Of a stretch of 64,000 nucleotides of DNA, positions 15,612 through 24,435 are shown in pieces; the first letter of the stretch is position 1; each line of letters starts with the position of its first letter. The notes under the pieces are model-generated. The model saw only the letters and a program-made list of their open reading frames with translations. It had not been told where the DNA came from and searched no databases. Source of the stretch: Nitrososphaeraceae archaeon (lineage in GTDB: Archaea > Thermoproteota > Nitrososphaeria > Nitrososphaerales > Nitrososphaeraceae); NCBI GenBank assembly GCA_021325295.1, contig JAJPHM010000077.1, positions 1-64,000 of the forward strand, written 5' to 3'. The position numbers were made by a program, and so were the translations under genes.

Positions 15612-16637
15612 ATGGCTAGATATGCAAGAAGGTTGCAAAAGATAGGAAGCAGTATCATGATTTCTCTTCCAAGCGGATGGGCCCGGGGTAACGGGCTGAA
15701 GAAAGGAAACACTGTAATTCTGGAGACAAATAAAGACAATTCTCTTTCAATATTTTCGTCCGGGCATGAGATTGACCAAGCAATGTCTGTATCCATTCCA
15801 TATCCTCCTGTATCAATGGATGCGCTGGTCAACCAAGTTTACGGAGCATATCTGCTTGGCTATGATATAATACGGATAAAGGGCAAATCACAGATATCAT
15901 TTGAAGATGCTGAGCGGATCAAACATGCAATGAGAAAGCTTGCAGGCCTGGAGATAATTGACGAAGATGGGGCAAACATCTCTGTGCAGTTTCTGCTCGA
16001 TGCAGGAACCCTTGACGCGGAAAAGATCCTGCGAAGAATGAGCTCGATAGTAGCGGGAATGTATAGAGAGACGCTTGAAGCAATCAAAAACCCGGAAACC
16101 GGTCTGGGAAAAATAATAACAAGCAGAGACGACGAAGTCGACAGACAGTATTTTCTCCTTGTGAGGCTGATAAGAAGCGCAATGATGAACCCCCGGTTAG
16201 CAAGCAAGCTGAATCTGAGCAATATTGACATACTGGACTATAGAATTGCTGCCAACCACCTTGAAAGTGCCGGCGACTATGTGGTAGACCTTACAGAAGC
16301 AATCCCAAAAACATCAGCCAGATTTGCCGACTCCATATTGGAAGCAGGGTCATTGGTTGAAAGAATGCAGGAAAAGTCAGTTACTGCATTTGTCAATAAA
16401 AACAGGTCCGAATCCCAGACGATCACAAGCATGTATTTGCGCTTCAACCAGATTCTGGAATCTATAAAAGAGATGTCGGCAAAGGGTGAGACGAAAGACC
16501 CAGTGACAACTGTGTCTGTGCTCAACTGCATCTACTCGATGGACAAAATCGCAAGGTGCTGGGTGGATGTGTTTGACCTCGTTAAACCAGTATATCTTAT
16601 TGCTCCACTTGTTTCTGAGAAGCCAACTGAGCGATAG
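15612..16637 (+). CDS. AbrB-like DNA-binding domain fused to PhoU-like domain
   Basis: 341 residues. Residues 1-45 are a SpoVT/AbrB swapped-hairpin DNA-binding domain (RLQKIGSSIMISLPSGWARGNGLKKGNTVIL). Residues about 110-330 are two PhoU-like three-helix bundles, with DDEVDRQYFLLVRLIRSAM and NHLESAGDYVVDLTE, the latter close to the E/DxxxD metal-binding motif of PhoU. Such fusions are regarded as archaeal phosphate-uptake regulators. No phosphate transporter is adjacent; the neighbour is the divergent CoA operon, whose shared 70-base promoter region it could also control. The palindrome at 15586-15603 suggests autoregulation. Confidence 0.88.
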   Translation: MARYARRLQKIGSSIMISLPSGWARGNGLKKGNTVILETNKDNSLSIFSSGHEIDQAMSVSIPYPPVSMDALVNQVYGAYLLGYDIIRIKGKSQISFEDAERIKHAMRKLAGLEIIDEDGANISVQFLLDAGTLDAEKILRRMSSIVAGMYRETLEAIKNPETGLGKIITSRDDEVDRQYFLLVRLIRSAMMNPRLASKLNLSNIDILDYRIAANHLESAGDYVVDLTEAIPKTSARFADSILEAGSLVERMQEKSVTAFVNKNRSESQTITSMYLRFNQILESIKEMSAKGETKDPVTTVSVLNCIYSMDKIARCWVDVFDLVKPVYLIAPLVSEKPTER

Positions 16638-16852
16638 GATGCCACCCGGAGCGATTCATATTATGCTAGACTTGCATTCTTGTATTCGATGCTGCCATAG
16701 TGTGATACGTTAGTAAGTGTATCTGCAACTTGGTCAAATTCCTGTTCCTGCGCATAACGATTAGTTGCTTTGAATGGCCGGGGTGGCATATCATATCATA
16801 TCTATCTATACAATGAGCCACAATTGGCTGACCTGTACCAACAGCTGGTAAG
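16638..16852. other. intergenic gap
   Basis: 215 bases with no coding character. It ends in A/T-rich repeats (ATATCATATCATATC near 16788-16803) that could supply the promoter of the patatin gene. Confidence 0.35.
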
Positions 16853-18067
16853 ATGTGGCATGCTATAAATTCAATATTGGATAGCTATCTATATGGGACA
16901 GAAATGGTCAGCGACGAAATAGAAAACGTCCTGGTACTTCAGGGAGGAGGTTCACTTGGAGCATTTGGATGCGGCGTGTTCAAGGCGTTTGCAAATAATA
17001 ATATCAAGATCCATATAGCCGCCGGCACATCAATCGGAGGCATAAATGCTGCTATAATAGCAGGGAGTAGAGATAGACCAGAGAAATCTTTGGAGAACTT
17101 TTGGCTTGAGCTAGCCAAAAATTCAGTTGACCTTATTCCAGAGTTTCTGCACCGGGCAATAGACCTGACTGAAAACTATTATTCAAAAAGACAAGAGATC
17201 GTCGGCGCCAATGAATCGCTAAAGCACATGTTGTCCTACTATAGCTCGGCGACCTACGGCAACAGCAGGATGTTTCTGCCCCGCTGGCGGCCAGAATATG
17301 CGATCAGTGACCCCGAGTATTTTATGCCGCAAAATTGGACGTACATTTATGATCACTCACCTCTTGCAAAGACTCTTGAAAAGTATATCGATTACAACAA
17401 GCTGCGGCCTGGTGGCAACCCAAATGTCCGACTCGTAGTGACAGCTGTAAACGTGCTGACTGCTGAACCAATGATATTTGATAGCTCGCAATCACAGATC
17501 ACAGTAAAGCATCTTCTTGCCAGCTCGGGCTATCCTCTGTACAGCTTTCCCTGGGTCGAAGTGGAGCACGGGGTATATGCTTGGGACGGCAGCCTGCTGA
17601 GCAATACTCCGCTAAGAGAAGTTATGGACGTTGCACCGGTTAGAGACAAGCGTGTCTTTATAGTTGAAAACTACCCCAAGAAAATAGACAGGCTTCCAAA
17701 GAACATGCCAGAAGTATACCACAGAGCCCGGGATATAATGTTCAGCGACAAGACTGCACATAATGTAAGAATGTCCCGTGTAATAACCCACTATCTGCAG
17801 TTCATTCAGGAGCTGTACCAGCTTGTGGAAAAACACGTAGACAAATCAGAGATTGACAAAAATAAGCTAGCATGCATTAAAAAGAAATACAAAAAGATCA
17901 TAGAGGAGCATGGATCAGAAATAAAGACAGTCGAATATATCACCAGGGAAGAGCGCTTTCCATATCTGTACGAAAACACAGACTTTACCCACGAAGGGAT
18001 AAGCCAGCTTATAGATGAGGGGCAGTCAACAACGGAAAAAATACTTCGCAGAAATGGCCTGATCTAG
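16853..18067 (+). CDS. patatin-like phospholipase
   Basis: 404 residues. The patatin catalytic dyad is intact: oxyanion loop LQGGGSLGAFGCGVF (residues 29-43), nucleophile S60 in GTSIGG, and D245 in WDGSLLSNTPL. The C-terminal region after 255 (MPEVYHRARDIMFSDKTAHNVRMSR and onward) matches the extension (DUF3734-type) found in a subset of bacterial and archaeal patatins. It probably hydrolyses acyl lipids. This is odd for an archaeon with ether lipids, so the substrate may be fatty acyl esters, polyhydroxyalkanoate-like polymers or foreign lipids. An ATG at 16904 (MVSDEIENVL) is an equally good start. Confidence 0.9.
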   Translation: MWHAINSILDSYLYGTEMVSDEIENVLVLQGGGSLGAFGCGVFKAFANNNIKIHIAAGTSIGGINAAIIAGSRDRPEKSLENFWLELAKNSVDLIPEFLHRAIDLTENYYSKRQEIVGANESLKHMLSYYSSATYGNSRMFLPRWRPEYAISDPEYFMPQNWTYIYDHSPLAKTLEKYIDYNKLRPGGNPNVRLVVTAVNVLTAEPMIFDSSQSQITVKHLLASSGYPLYSFPWVEVEHGVYAWDGSLLSNTPLREVMDVAPVRDKRVFIVENYPKKIDRLPKNMPEVYHRARDIMFSDKTAHNVRMSRVITHYLQFIQELYQLVEKHVDKSEIDKNKLACIKKKYKKIIEEHGSEIKTVEYITREERFPYLYENTDFTHEGISQLIDEGQSTTEKILRRNGLI

Positions 18068-18117
18068 CATGCAATTTTCTATCCTCTTTTCTCTTTCTTT
18101 TCTCTTTCCTAAACCCC

Positions 18118-19134
18118 TCAGGTCGCAGGTATTTTGAGCCCATCGTAGTCTATCTCTGCCTCAAAACAGCTGAATCCTTTATCCCTTAGCTTGGATGCTA
18201 TTGTCTGTTTTGCCGAGCCATCTGCAAGTGCAAGTACTGCTCCTCCCCCACCTGCTCCTGTCAGCTTGGCACCAATTGCTCCGGCATTCAAGCAAATGTC
18301 TACAAGCTGATCAGTTCTCTGGTGTGACACGCCCAGTTTCTGCAAAAGTGAATGATTTTGGTTCATAAGATTACCAAGTTTTTCCAAATTTCGGCTCTTT
18401 ATAGCGCCAAGAGCTTGGTTGCATATCTGAGTAGCCTCATTTGCCAGATTGTCAAATTGTGGCCGATTGCTCTCTCTGAACTTTTTTGCCAAAGATACAA
18501 GCTCAGCAGTAGAATGTTTTACGCCAGTATCTGCAACAATAAACGAAAGCGGATGGTGATTTGATTCGATGTTGCTGAAGCCTCTGTTTCTGCTGTACTG
18601 AATCAAACCTCCAAATGTGCAGACAAAGCAGTCTGCTCCAGACGAGTTACTGTGGATCAGGCGCTCAGACTCGGTAGCTATCTTGCAGACATTGGCTTTG
18701 TCAGATAGGCAAGATGGCAAAAGCGAACTTACAGCAGCTGCCACCGCAACACAGCAGGCTGCAGAAGAACCAAGTCCTATGCCGTGGGTTACTCTTGAGC
18801 TGATCTCAACCTCGACGCCATGTGTTGTATTTTCCTTTACCAACAGATCACGAACAAGCTGATAAAGAGGATCAAGAAATCTTGCAGACGCTTGGTCTTG
18901 AACAGAAGAGCCCGCGCGTTCTCCAGAGTTCCCAAAGGCATATTCCGCTGATAAGCCGATGTCAGACTTGATCGTGATTTTAGAGTCGTTTAGCTTTGCA
19001 GACGCTTCGACGCGCCTTGTAATTGCAGCAAGTATTGCAGGCGTGTCATAGACTACAAAATGTTCTCCAAAAAGTATTACCTTACCTGGTGCTGATGCCC
19101 TTGCAATCTTGCTAGAGGTGTTGTGTCTGTCCAT
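18118..19134 (-). CDS. mvk: mevalonate kinase
   Basis: 338 residues, GHMP kinase. Phosphorylates mevalonate in the archaeal route to isoprenoid lipids. Motifs: SAPGKVILFGEHFVVYDTPAI at the N-terminus (diagnostic for mevalonate kinase), THGIGLGSSAACCVAVAAA for ATP, and KLTGAGGGGAVLAL near the C-terminus. Start ATG at 19134. It lies downstream of MEMO1 on the same strand with a 100-base gap that contains pyrimidine-rich sequence. Isopentenyl phosphate kinase and other pathway genes are not in the window. Confidence 0.95.
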   Translation of the reverse strand: MDRHNTSSKIARASAPGKVILFGEHFVVYDTPAILAAITRRVEASAKLNDSKITIKSDIGLSAEYAFGNSGERAGSSVQDQASARFLDPLYQLVRDLLVKENTTHGVEVEISSRVTHGIGLGSSAACCVAVAAAVSSLLPSCLSDKANVCKIATESERLIHSNSSGADCFVCTFGGLIQYSRNRGFSNIESNHHPLSFIVADTGVKHSTAELVSLAKKFRESNRPQFDNLANEATQICNQALGAIKSRNLEKLGNLMNQNHSLLQKLGVSHQRTDQLVDICLNAGAIGAKLTGAGGGGAVLALADGSAKQTIASKLRDKGFSCFEAEIDYDGLKIPAT

Positions 19135-19235
19135 TTTTCTCGTTATCCCTGCCGGATTTTCTTCTTTTCTTCTGGATCCCTTTCAACAATCCTGAGAAAT
19201 TCGCTGTTTAGTTTCTGCACATCTTTTCAACTTGG

Positions 19236-20099
19236 CTAGACAAACAATATAGAAGCATATCCAACTACAGGGCCGCTATCGCCTGTTATATCTCCACTTG
19301 TCGCATATCGCAACAGTTCTCCCTTTGTTGCACCAAGTGCCTTGGCCGCTGTCATGATGGCTGCAATTGCGCCGTATCCACAGGCTGTCACATCGAGCCT
19401 CTCAAGAACTGAATAAAATTTCTTTATGTCCAGAGCCAGTATTGTCTTGATAAGTTCGCCATCCTTTTCATGGGCCAGACTGTTTGGCTCATAATGGGTA
19501 AAGTCAGACGATGCGACCAAAAGCGTCCTATCAATCTGGCCTGAGCAGGCTGACGCTATTGCGTTGCCAAGATCGGTAGCAGTGTCGATATCCTGCAACC
19601 GAAGAATGAAGGGGGCAATGCCAAAGTCCTGCTTTTTTATAGTCTGGAGAAATGGAATCTGGACTTCAAGGCAGTGATCCCTGCTGTGGGCAAAATCGTC
19701 AAAATCTACGATAGCAGATCTTTTGGATATTTCATCTGTTATCTGCGGATTGACTTGTACCTGCCCCAAGGGTGTTTCCCATGTACCGCCTTTCATTGTC
19801 GCCACGCCGGAGCCAATCCCATAATGGTTTGGACCGACCATTATGACATTTCGAAAATTAATGGCCGAGACTTCAAAAAACCCGTTTGCGGCAACTGCGC
19901 CGGAGTAAATATACCCCGCATGGGGAGACACGATGCCGTATATCCTGCGCGTTGGCCGGCCAGATGGCGGCAATTTGCCTGGGCCAAATTTGTGTATGAA
20001 AAGGCTTTCAATAAGGCTTTTGAGCTCCACAGGATCTGAAGGATAGAACATGCCTGCTACTGCAGGCTCCCTTCTTGGCTGCCGTGTGCTCAAGCTCAA
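19236..20099 (-). CDS. MEMO1 family protein
   Basis: 287 residues. The MEMO/extradiol-dioxygenase-like fold is clear: RREPAVAGMFYPSDP at the start, SPHAGYIYSGAVAANGF, MVGPNHYGIG, HCLEVQIPFLQ, ASSDFTHYEPN and the C-terminal SGDITGDSGPVVGYAS. Three conserved His and a Cys position form the putative metal site in the family (for example SPHAGY, PNHYG, DHCLEVQIP). Archaeal homologues often sit near mevalonate-pathway genes, as here. Molecular function is not settled. A box A-like TTATATTGC on the minus strand (20133-20140) precedes the start. Confidence 0.93.
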   Translation of the reverse strand: MSLSTRQPRREPAVAGMFYPSDPVELKSLIESLFIHKFGPGKLPPSGRPTRRIYGIVSPHAGYIYSGAVAANGFFEVSAINFRNVIMVGPNHYGIGSGVATMKGGTWETPLGQVQVNPQITDEISKRSAIVDFDDFAHSRDHCLEVQIPFLQTIKKQDFGIAPFILRLQDIDTATDLGNAIASACSGQIDRTLLVASSDFTHYEPNSLAHEKDGELIKTILALDIKKFYSVLERLDVTACGYGAIAAIMTAAKALGATKGELLRYATSGDITGDSGPVVGYASILFV

Positions 20100-20263
20100 T
20101 ATTTCTTCAGCACAAGTTTATGAAATGACAAGCAATATAACCTCACTGTTCAGTATGATGCGGCTTTGATTCTGCGTGCGTTCTCCTGACACAAAATAGC
20201 ATCTTCCGGCGACAAGACCCACAAATTATAAAAGTCATGACTTTGAATGCTAAAGAAATGATC

Positions 20264-20340
20264 GGGGCTAGGCTGAGCAGGGATACTTGATATGCCTTCG
20301 GCTTGGATTGCGGTGGTGGGAAAGCTCCCCTAGCCCTTTT
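20264..20340 (+). ncRNA. candidate structured RNA between rps2 and MEMO1
   Basis: In the 380-base gap GGGCTAGG (20265-20272) pairs with CCTAGCCC (20329-20336), and just inside GAGC (20275-20278) pairs with GCTC (20324-20327), giving a 12-pair stem with small bulges. Inside are a GCC-TTC-GGC hairpin (20294-20302) and GGGA/TCCC pairing. The stem is followed at once by TTTT (20337-20340), as at an archaeal terminator. It is tRNA-sized but lacks a T-arm and is not a tRNA. The string GGCTTGGATTGCGG (20300-20313) recurs with one change at 30400-30413. Orientation is not certain. Confidence 0.4.
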
Positions 20341-20481
20341 AATGAATCGACTGTGCTTTACAGATGTCCCCATGATACTGTATGATTTTAGAAATACAGC
20401 TGACTGATCAAATGAACTACAATACCAGAGGAAGCAAGAAGCAAAACGCTTCTTGGTGTGTCCTAGGATGATGAAAAAATG

Positions 20482-21255
20482 CTAGGAAATTTCTTCGACG
20501 AGCTTTGTTTCAAAGTCGTCTATAGACATCTGCATTTCCTTATCTGACTTGATTCTTCCCTGTTTCTTGAGGACTTCTCTTGCTAGCAGCCAATAGACTG
20601 TAGCCAAGGCTTTCCTTCCTCTGTTGTTTGCAGGTATTACAAGGTCAACCTTTGAAGTGACATTATCGCTGTTTGCAATTGCTATTACGGGAACGCCAGC
20701 CCTAGTGGCTTCGAGAACGGCCTGCTGGTCAGCCTGTGGGTCAGTGACAACCACAATTTGCGGTTCCATATAAGCTGGAAGTGATGGGTTGGTAAAGGTG
20801 CCTGGCATAAACCTTCCAAGGATCGGTGTGGCGCCTGTTATCTCGCAGAATTTCTCCACCGGAGTCTTGCCATACTCTCTGGCAGAAGTCACAGCTACTT
20901 TTGATATGTCGGTTCTGCCAATAAATTTGGCAGCCACGTCTATCCTGAAAAGAGTCTTGCTTATGTCAAGGATGTAAAGTCCTTCGGGGTTAGCCTTCAC
21001 GATAAAAGGAACCATAAATTTTGTCTTGACAGGTGTGCCAACACGGATGCCTGTAGAAAGTATCATCTTTTCAAGGTTATCACCATCGGTCATGGCATCA
21101 ACATCTTCGCCACCGATGGCATCTTGCGAGTCCCCTTCATGTTCAAATTCTTCAGAAGAAACGGCATTATCGTCAGTACTCTGAAGTTCATCTTGGGCAT
21201 CTACGGTATCTTCTTTACTGAGAAGCTCGTCATCGCTGTCAATGTCCTTGCTCAT
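20482..21255 (-). CDS. rps2: small-subunit ribosomal protein uS2
   Basis: 257 residues. The S2 core runs from about residue 60: TGIRVGTPVKTKFM, YILDISKTLFRIDVAAKFI, the loop GRFMPGTFTNPSLPAYMEPQIVVVTDP, and GVPVIAIANSDN. The first 58 residues are an acidic, disordered extension (many D, E, S), making the protein longer than the usual archaeal S2 of about 200. The ATG at 21255 overlaps the enolase stop by four bases, indicating coupling with eno. Confidence 0.96.
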   Translation of the reverse strand: MSKDIDSDDELLSKEDTVDAQDELQSTDDNAVSSEEFEHEGDSQDAIGGEDVDAMTDGDNLEKMILSTGIRVGTPVKTKFMVPFIVKANPEGLYILDISKTLFRIDVAAKFIGRTDISKVAVTSAREYGKTPVEKFCEITGATPILGRFMPGTFTNPSLPAYMEPQIVVVTDPQADQQAVLEATRAGVPVIAIANSDNVTSKVDLVIPANNRGRKALATVYWLLAREVLKKQGRIKSDKEMQMSIDDFETKLVEEIS

Positions 21256-22502
21256 GTAGCGAAGGACAGTTCTGCCATACCTTCTATTAAATCATACTCT
21301 GCAAGCCGTACAAGCTCGTTTAGCTTGGCGATGCGCTCGCCGCCAAGTACTCCTGACTTGAGCATTATAGAATCCGTAGCTATTGCAATGTGGGAAATAT
21401 GCGAATCTACCGATTCGCCGGATCTGTGAGACGTAATGAGCCTTATCTTGTTTCTCTTACATTCATCAGCAAACCTAAGGGCATCATAGAGGCTTCCTGC
21501 TTGGTTTACCTTTAATATTGCGCCGCTGCATGCACCAAATGCAACGGCCTCTTTTACCTTGAGGGCGTTTGTAACCAGCATGTCGTCTCCAGTAATGAGA
21601 GTATGCCTGTTTGCCCTTGTCAGAATGGCCATGCTTTCAAAATCGCCCTCGTGAACCGGGTCTTCAGCATACGCAAGCCTATATCTCTTGACAAGGTCAT
21701 TGACAAACTCTATTTGCTGGGCGGTATTCCTTTTGATGCCTTGCCTAGAATATTCATATATTTTGCTCCTTTCGTTCCAGAACGATGAAGATGCAAAGTC
21801 AATGCCTATCGACATATCCTTGCCTAGCGTATATCCGCAGTTTCTTGCTGCCTTCTCGACTATTTCTAGAGCTTGGTCGTTATTCACGTTAGGTGCCCAT
21901 GCGCCTTCATCTCCTCTCCCGTTTGTGAATCGTGGCTCATATGACTCGATGACGTTACGGACCTCTTTGTGAAGATGGAAATTCATTTCAAGCGCTTGAG
22001 CAATATTCTTTGCACCTGCAGGACAGGCCAGTATCTCCTGGATGTCTGGAGTACCCGGACCGGCATGAGCGCCTCCGCCAAGGATGTTCCCCAGCGGTAT
22101 CGGGAACCTGTATGGACCACTTGGTTTTAGGAGCTGGAACATTGGAACACCAAGTGACTTTGCGGCAGAATCAATTGCCGCGATACTTACTGCATATGCC
22201 ACCGAGCCTCCGATGGTAGAATAGTTCTCTGTCACATCAACTGACCGTAGAACCTCAAAAACGGCCTTTGGATCTGCCGAGTTTACCCCAATGAATCTTT
22301 TTGAATTCTGCTCAAAGACTGCAAGTGCCTTCTCCGGGCTATTGTCGGGAAAACTCTTGGCTTCGTACTTGCCGACACTTGCACCGGATGGTGCGCATGC
22401 CCTGCCAACAAACTTGCCATCAGAAGTAACATCAATTTCGATTGTCTTGCTGCCTCTGCTGTTGAATACAATCCGTCCCTTGAGCGCTGTAATAGAAGGC
22501 AT
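21252..22502 (-). CDS. eno: enolase
   Basis: 416 residues. Interconverts 2-phosphoglycerate and phosphoenolpyruvate; in an autotroph mainly in the gluconeogenic direction. Motifs: RAPSGASVGKYEA-type active-site loop near residue 35, GGGAHAG, AEDPVHEGDFE, ITGDDMLVTN, the catalytic Lys in AILKVNQAGSLYDAL, and SHRSGESVDSHISHIAI. Its stop overlaps the rps2 start, and it begins 27 bases after the rpoN stop: a compact rpoN-eno-rps2 unit as in many archaea. Confidence 0.97.
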   Translation of the reverse strand: MPSITALKGRIVFNSRGSKTIEIDVTSDGKFVGRACAPSGASVGKYEAKSFPDNSPEKALAVFEQNSKRFIGVNSADPKAVFEVLRSVDVTENYSTIGGSVAYAVSIAAIDSAAKSLGVPMFQLLKPSGPYRFPIPLGNILGGGAHAGPGTPDIQEILACPAGAKNIAQALEMNFHLHKEVRNVIESYEPRFTNGRGDEGAWAPNVNNDQALEIVEKAARNCGYTLGKDMSIGIDFASSSFWNERSKIYEYSRQGIKRNTAQQIEFVNDLVKRYRLAYAEDPVHEGDFESMAILTRANRHTLITGDDMLVTNALKVKEAVAFGACSGAILKVNQAGSLYDALRFADECKRNKIRLITSHRSGESVDSHISHIAIATDSIMLKSGVLGGERIAKLNELVRLAEYDLIEGMAELSFAT

Positions 22503-22529
22503 TTGAGCCTACCTTGCTTTTGTCTGTCT

Positions 22530-22766
22530 TTATTCTATCTCGGACTGGATCTCTGATTTGCGCCGCCTGAGGGCCTCGTAATATGGAATTATCTGGTATA
22601 TTGTTTCAATACTTGAAATAAACATCCTCCTGCAGCAGTAGCGCTTGACATTCATAGAGTCCAGAACTTTGGCAGGGTCTTCGCCTGCTTTCACTCTATT
22701 TGAATACTCGGCATGTTTATCAGCAATGAGCCCTCCGCAGGTAAAACATCTGACAGGAACCAGCAT
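22530..22766 (-). CDS. rpoN: RNA polymerase subunit N (Rpo10)
   Basis: 78 residues. The zinc-binding zipper is complete: VPVRCFTCGGLIADK at the N-terminus and RYCCRRMFIS near residue 43, the pattern CxxC plus CC of Rpb10/RpoN. Helix VKAGEDPAKVLDSM and the closing YYEALRRRKSEIQSE also fit. It assembles with Rpo3/Rpo11 in the polymerase platform. It heads the operon with eno and rps2. Confidence 0.97.
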   Translation of the reverse strand: MLVPVRCFTCGGLIADKHAEYSNRVKAGEDPAKVLDSMNVKRYCCRRMFISSIETIYQIIPYYEALRRRKSEIQSEIE

Positions 22767-22931
22767 GCCTTTGAGGAGTCGGGAGCATAATAAAAACTAT
22801 TGTAGTTCCTATGAGTCTGATGCGCAGCGAAGAAAGCACAATAATAGTCCACAAAGCTAAATGATCATAATAAAATAAAACAAAAGAAAACAAAGCAAAA
22901 TAAATGACCTTGCGGATGGATTGGTTGGTGG

Positions 22932-23237
22932 ATGGTGGAGGAAATCTTGGAGGACATCTGCTGTTACAAGGAGACAGCAGAGCGGGTTAAGGGCGGCCAG
23001 ATGATAAGACTTTATCAAAAAATGCCTGATTCGACCCTAAAACTAGTTTCAGAAACATTTGACTCTGATGCTGATTCATTTTTTGCAAAGCGTGAAAACC
23101 TGGCAGCTCATTACGCATGGAAGAACAAGATCTGGAATTCCAACCATATAATGAATGTCGGAGGCAAGACAGTAAAGACAAAACATGGAGAAAACAGGCC
23201 TGCTCAGTCAGAGCCGGGTGCCAACAAGACTGCCTGA
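22932..23237 (+). CDS. hypothetical protein
   Basis: 101 residues, soluble, hydrophilic, no recognised motif. The N-terminal part (EDICCYKETAERVKGGQMIRLY) is helical and the centre (LAAHYAWKNKIWNSNHI) has aromatic residues. The last 25 residues are low-complexity and polar. The next gene, a small zinc finger, starts nine bases later, so the two may form an operon. Codon use is similar to its neighbours. Function unknown. Confidence 0.55.
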   Translation: MVEEILEDICCYKETAERVKGGQMIRLYQKMPDSTLKLVSETFDSDADSFFAKRENLAAHYAWKNKIWNSNHIMNVGGKTVKTKHGENRPAQSEPGANKTA

Positions 23238-23246
23238 TCGGCTAAA

Positions 23247-23450
23247 GTGCAATCCTTTTACAGAAAACTAGAGCAGTATATTCTTAAACGTTGGCGTAAG
23301 ATGCTGGTTATGCAATCAGCAAAATGTGTAGAAAAACTGGATAGAGTATATTGCTGCAGTCAATGCAGTGCAATATTTCTCTTCAGATCCGACGTAGAAG
23401 ATCACGATCGGATCTTTGGTCACAAAGAAATGACGGTCATGCCACTTTAG
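23247..23450 (+). CDS. small C2H2 zinc-finger protein
   Basis: 67 residues (or about 48 if the ATG inside, MLVMQSAKCVEK, is used). It ends with one classic C2H2 finger: C-SQ-C, twelve residues including the phenylalanine of IFLFRSDVED, then H-DRIFG-H. Single-finger proteins like this are common in Nitrososphaerota; they are thought to bind nucleic acid or protein. A damaged relative with the same FLF-SDVED core is at 30020-30220 on the minus strand, and another intact finger of a different type is at 60799. Confidence 0.7.
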   Translation: MQSFYRKLEQYILKRWRKMLVMQSAKCVEKLDRVYCCSQCSAIFLFRSDVEDHDRIFGHKEMTVMPL

Positions 23451-24018
23451 CATCAGACAATCAATAGATGTTTGTCTGATTGGACTGGTCATATTTGTAG
23501 CGCGGCAGTATTGTTGTCAGCCAACAAATGCCGTGTCTATCAATATTTTTGATTTTTTAGATAACGATATTTTTCATCTTCACTTTCAAAAAGTGCTACA
23601 ATTCATCCAGAGATCTTTTCCTATTGGGAACTACCTTGCTATGTCCTCTTGATTGACCTCTGGTTAGTCTGTTTTTAGCCTGAGCTTTTTTTCTTGTTTT
23701 TGCAGTCTGATTTTCTATATCGCGAATTATCGTTTAGCTTCTTATCTCTCATTGAATGTCCAGCCAAGTGTCTATACCGGATGGAGTTATGGTGATAATA
23801 ATATGAAAAAGAAGAGATGTTCTGGATAAAATGGTACAAACAGGCCTACTTCAGATGCTTGATTGAACATTTACGCAAAGCAATATCAATAATATATGAG
23901 TAGATGGATTTGACTCGTTCTGCCGCAGGCTGGTTACATCAAGGAGCTGGAACGAGGACATTTTTTCCTTTTCTTTATAAAGAAAATGCGGACAGATGCA
24001 ACAGTCATTCCATTATAG
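23451..24018. other. intergenic region with an 18-base palindrome
   Basis: 570 bases without a coding frame. The one clear element is the perfect palindrome TTTTCTTTATAAAGAAAA (23969-23986), containing a central TTTATAAA that is also a box A-like sequence readable on both strands. It precedes the 5'-damaged gene at 24019. Confidence 0.45.
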
Positions 24019-24435
24019 GAAAGTTGCTCTGCAACTTTATATCGCTGGCTGGCTACTATCCAGATAACGGATAGCTATTACAGGTCGCTCCCAGATCTAG
24101 TACTCCGAGTAGACAAATCCATACGCTTTTGTGCAGTTACTAACAAGCTTGGCTACATTATCTCAAGTACGTACAGAAAGGGCCTCAAACCATTGATGAC
24201 AAGAGAAGAGACAGACAAGTATGCCTTGCTGACAACAATACGCCAGAGCAGCCGCACGCTGTGGGAACATCGTCTGGGAAAGACCCAGTACTCGCTTACG
24301 CGGTACGAGAGGCTTTTCAGGCTCACTATACCTCTGGATGAAAATCACTTGTTGTTACTATCCTTTGATATCGAAACACGGAATGTTGACAGCATCATCA
24401 TGCGCAAGGTTATGCCGATGATTAGGAAAACCTGA
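24019..24435 (+). pseudogene. 5'-damaged relative of the 30461 protein (DUF6659-like)
   Basis: The frame is open from 24019 to 24435 and reads as protein throughout (SLPDLVLRVDKSIRF, KLGYIISSTYRKGL, then MTREETDKYALLTTIRQ), ending in FRLTIPLDENHLLLLSFDIE. It aligns over its length with the protein at 30461-30859 (KHIRFAGIINDEGKLL, VSIPLTAEYNRFLCISID). The only start codons, TTG 24193 and ATG 24196, would remove the first half of the domain, and no ATG, GTG or TTG occurs upstream in frame. So the start has been lost or an unusual codon is used. The family is one I associate with DUF6659 of Nitrososphaerota, function unknown. Confidence 0.55.

Noticed and set aside
20264-20340. tRNA interpretation of the structured element
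   Set aside because: The acceptor-like stem is present, but there is no T-arm with TTC-A/G-A sequence and no standard anticodon arm.
20143-20373. 76-codon minus-strand frame
   Set aside because: It overlaps the candidate structured RNA, has no domain-like composition, and its Ser/Lys/Arg mixture looks like translated noncoding sequence.
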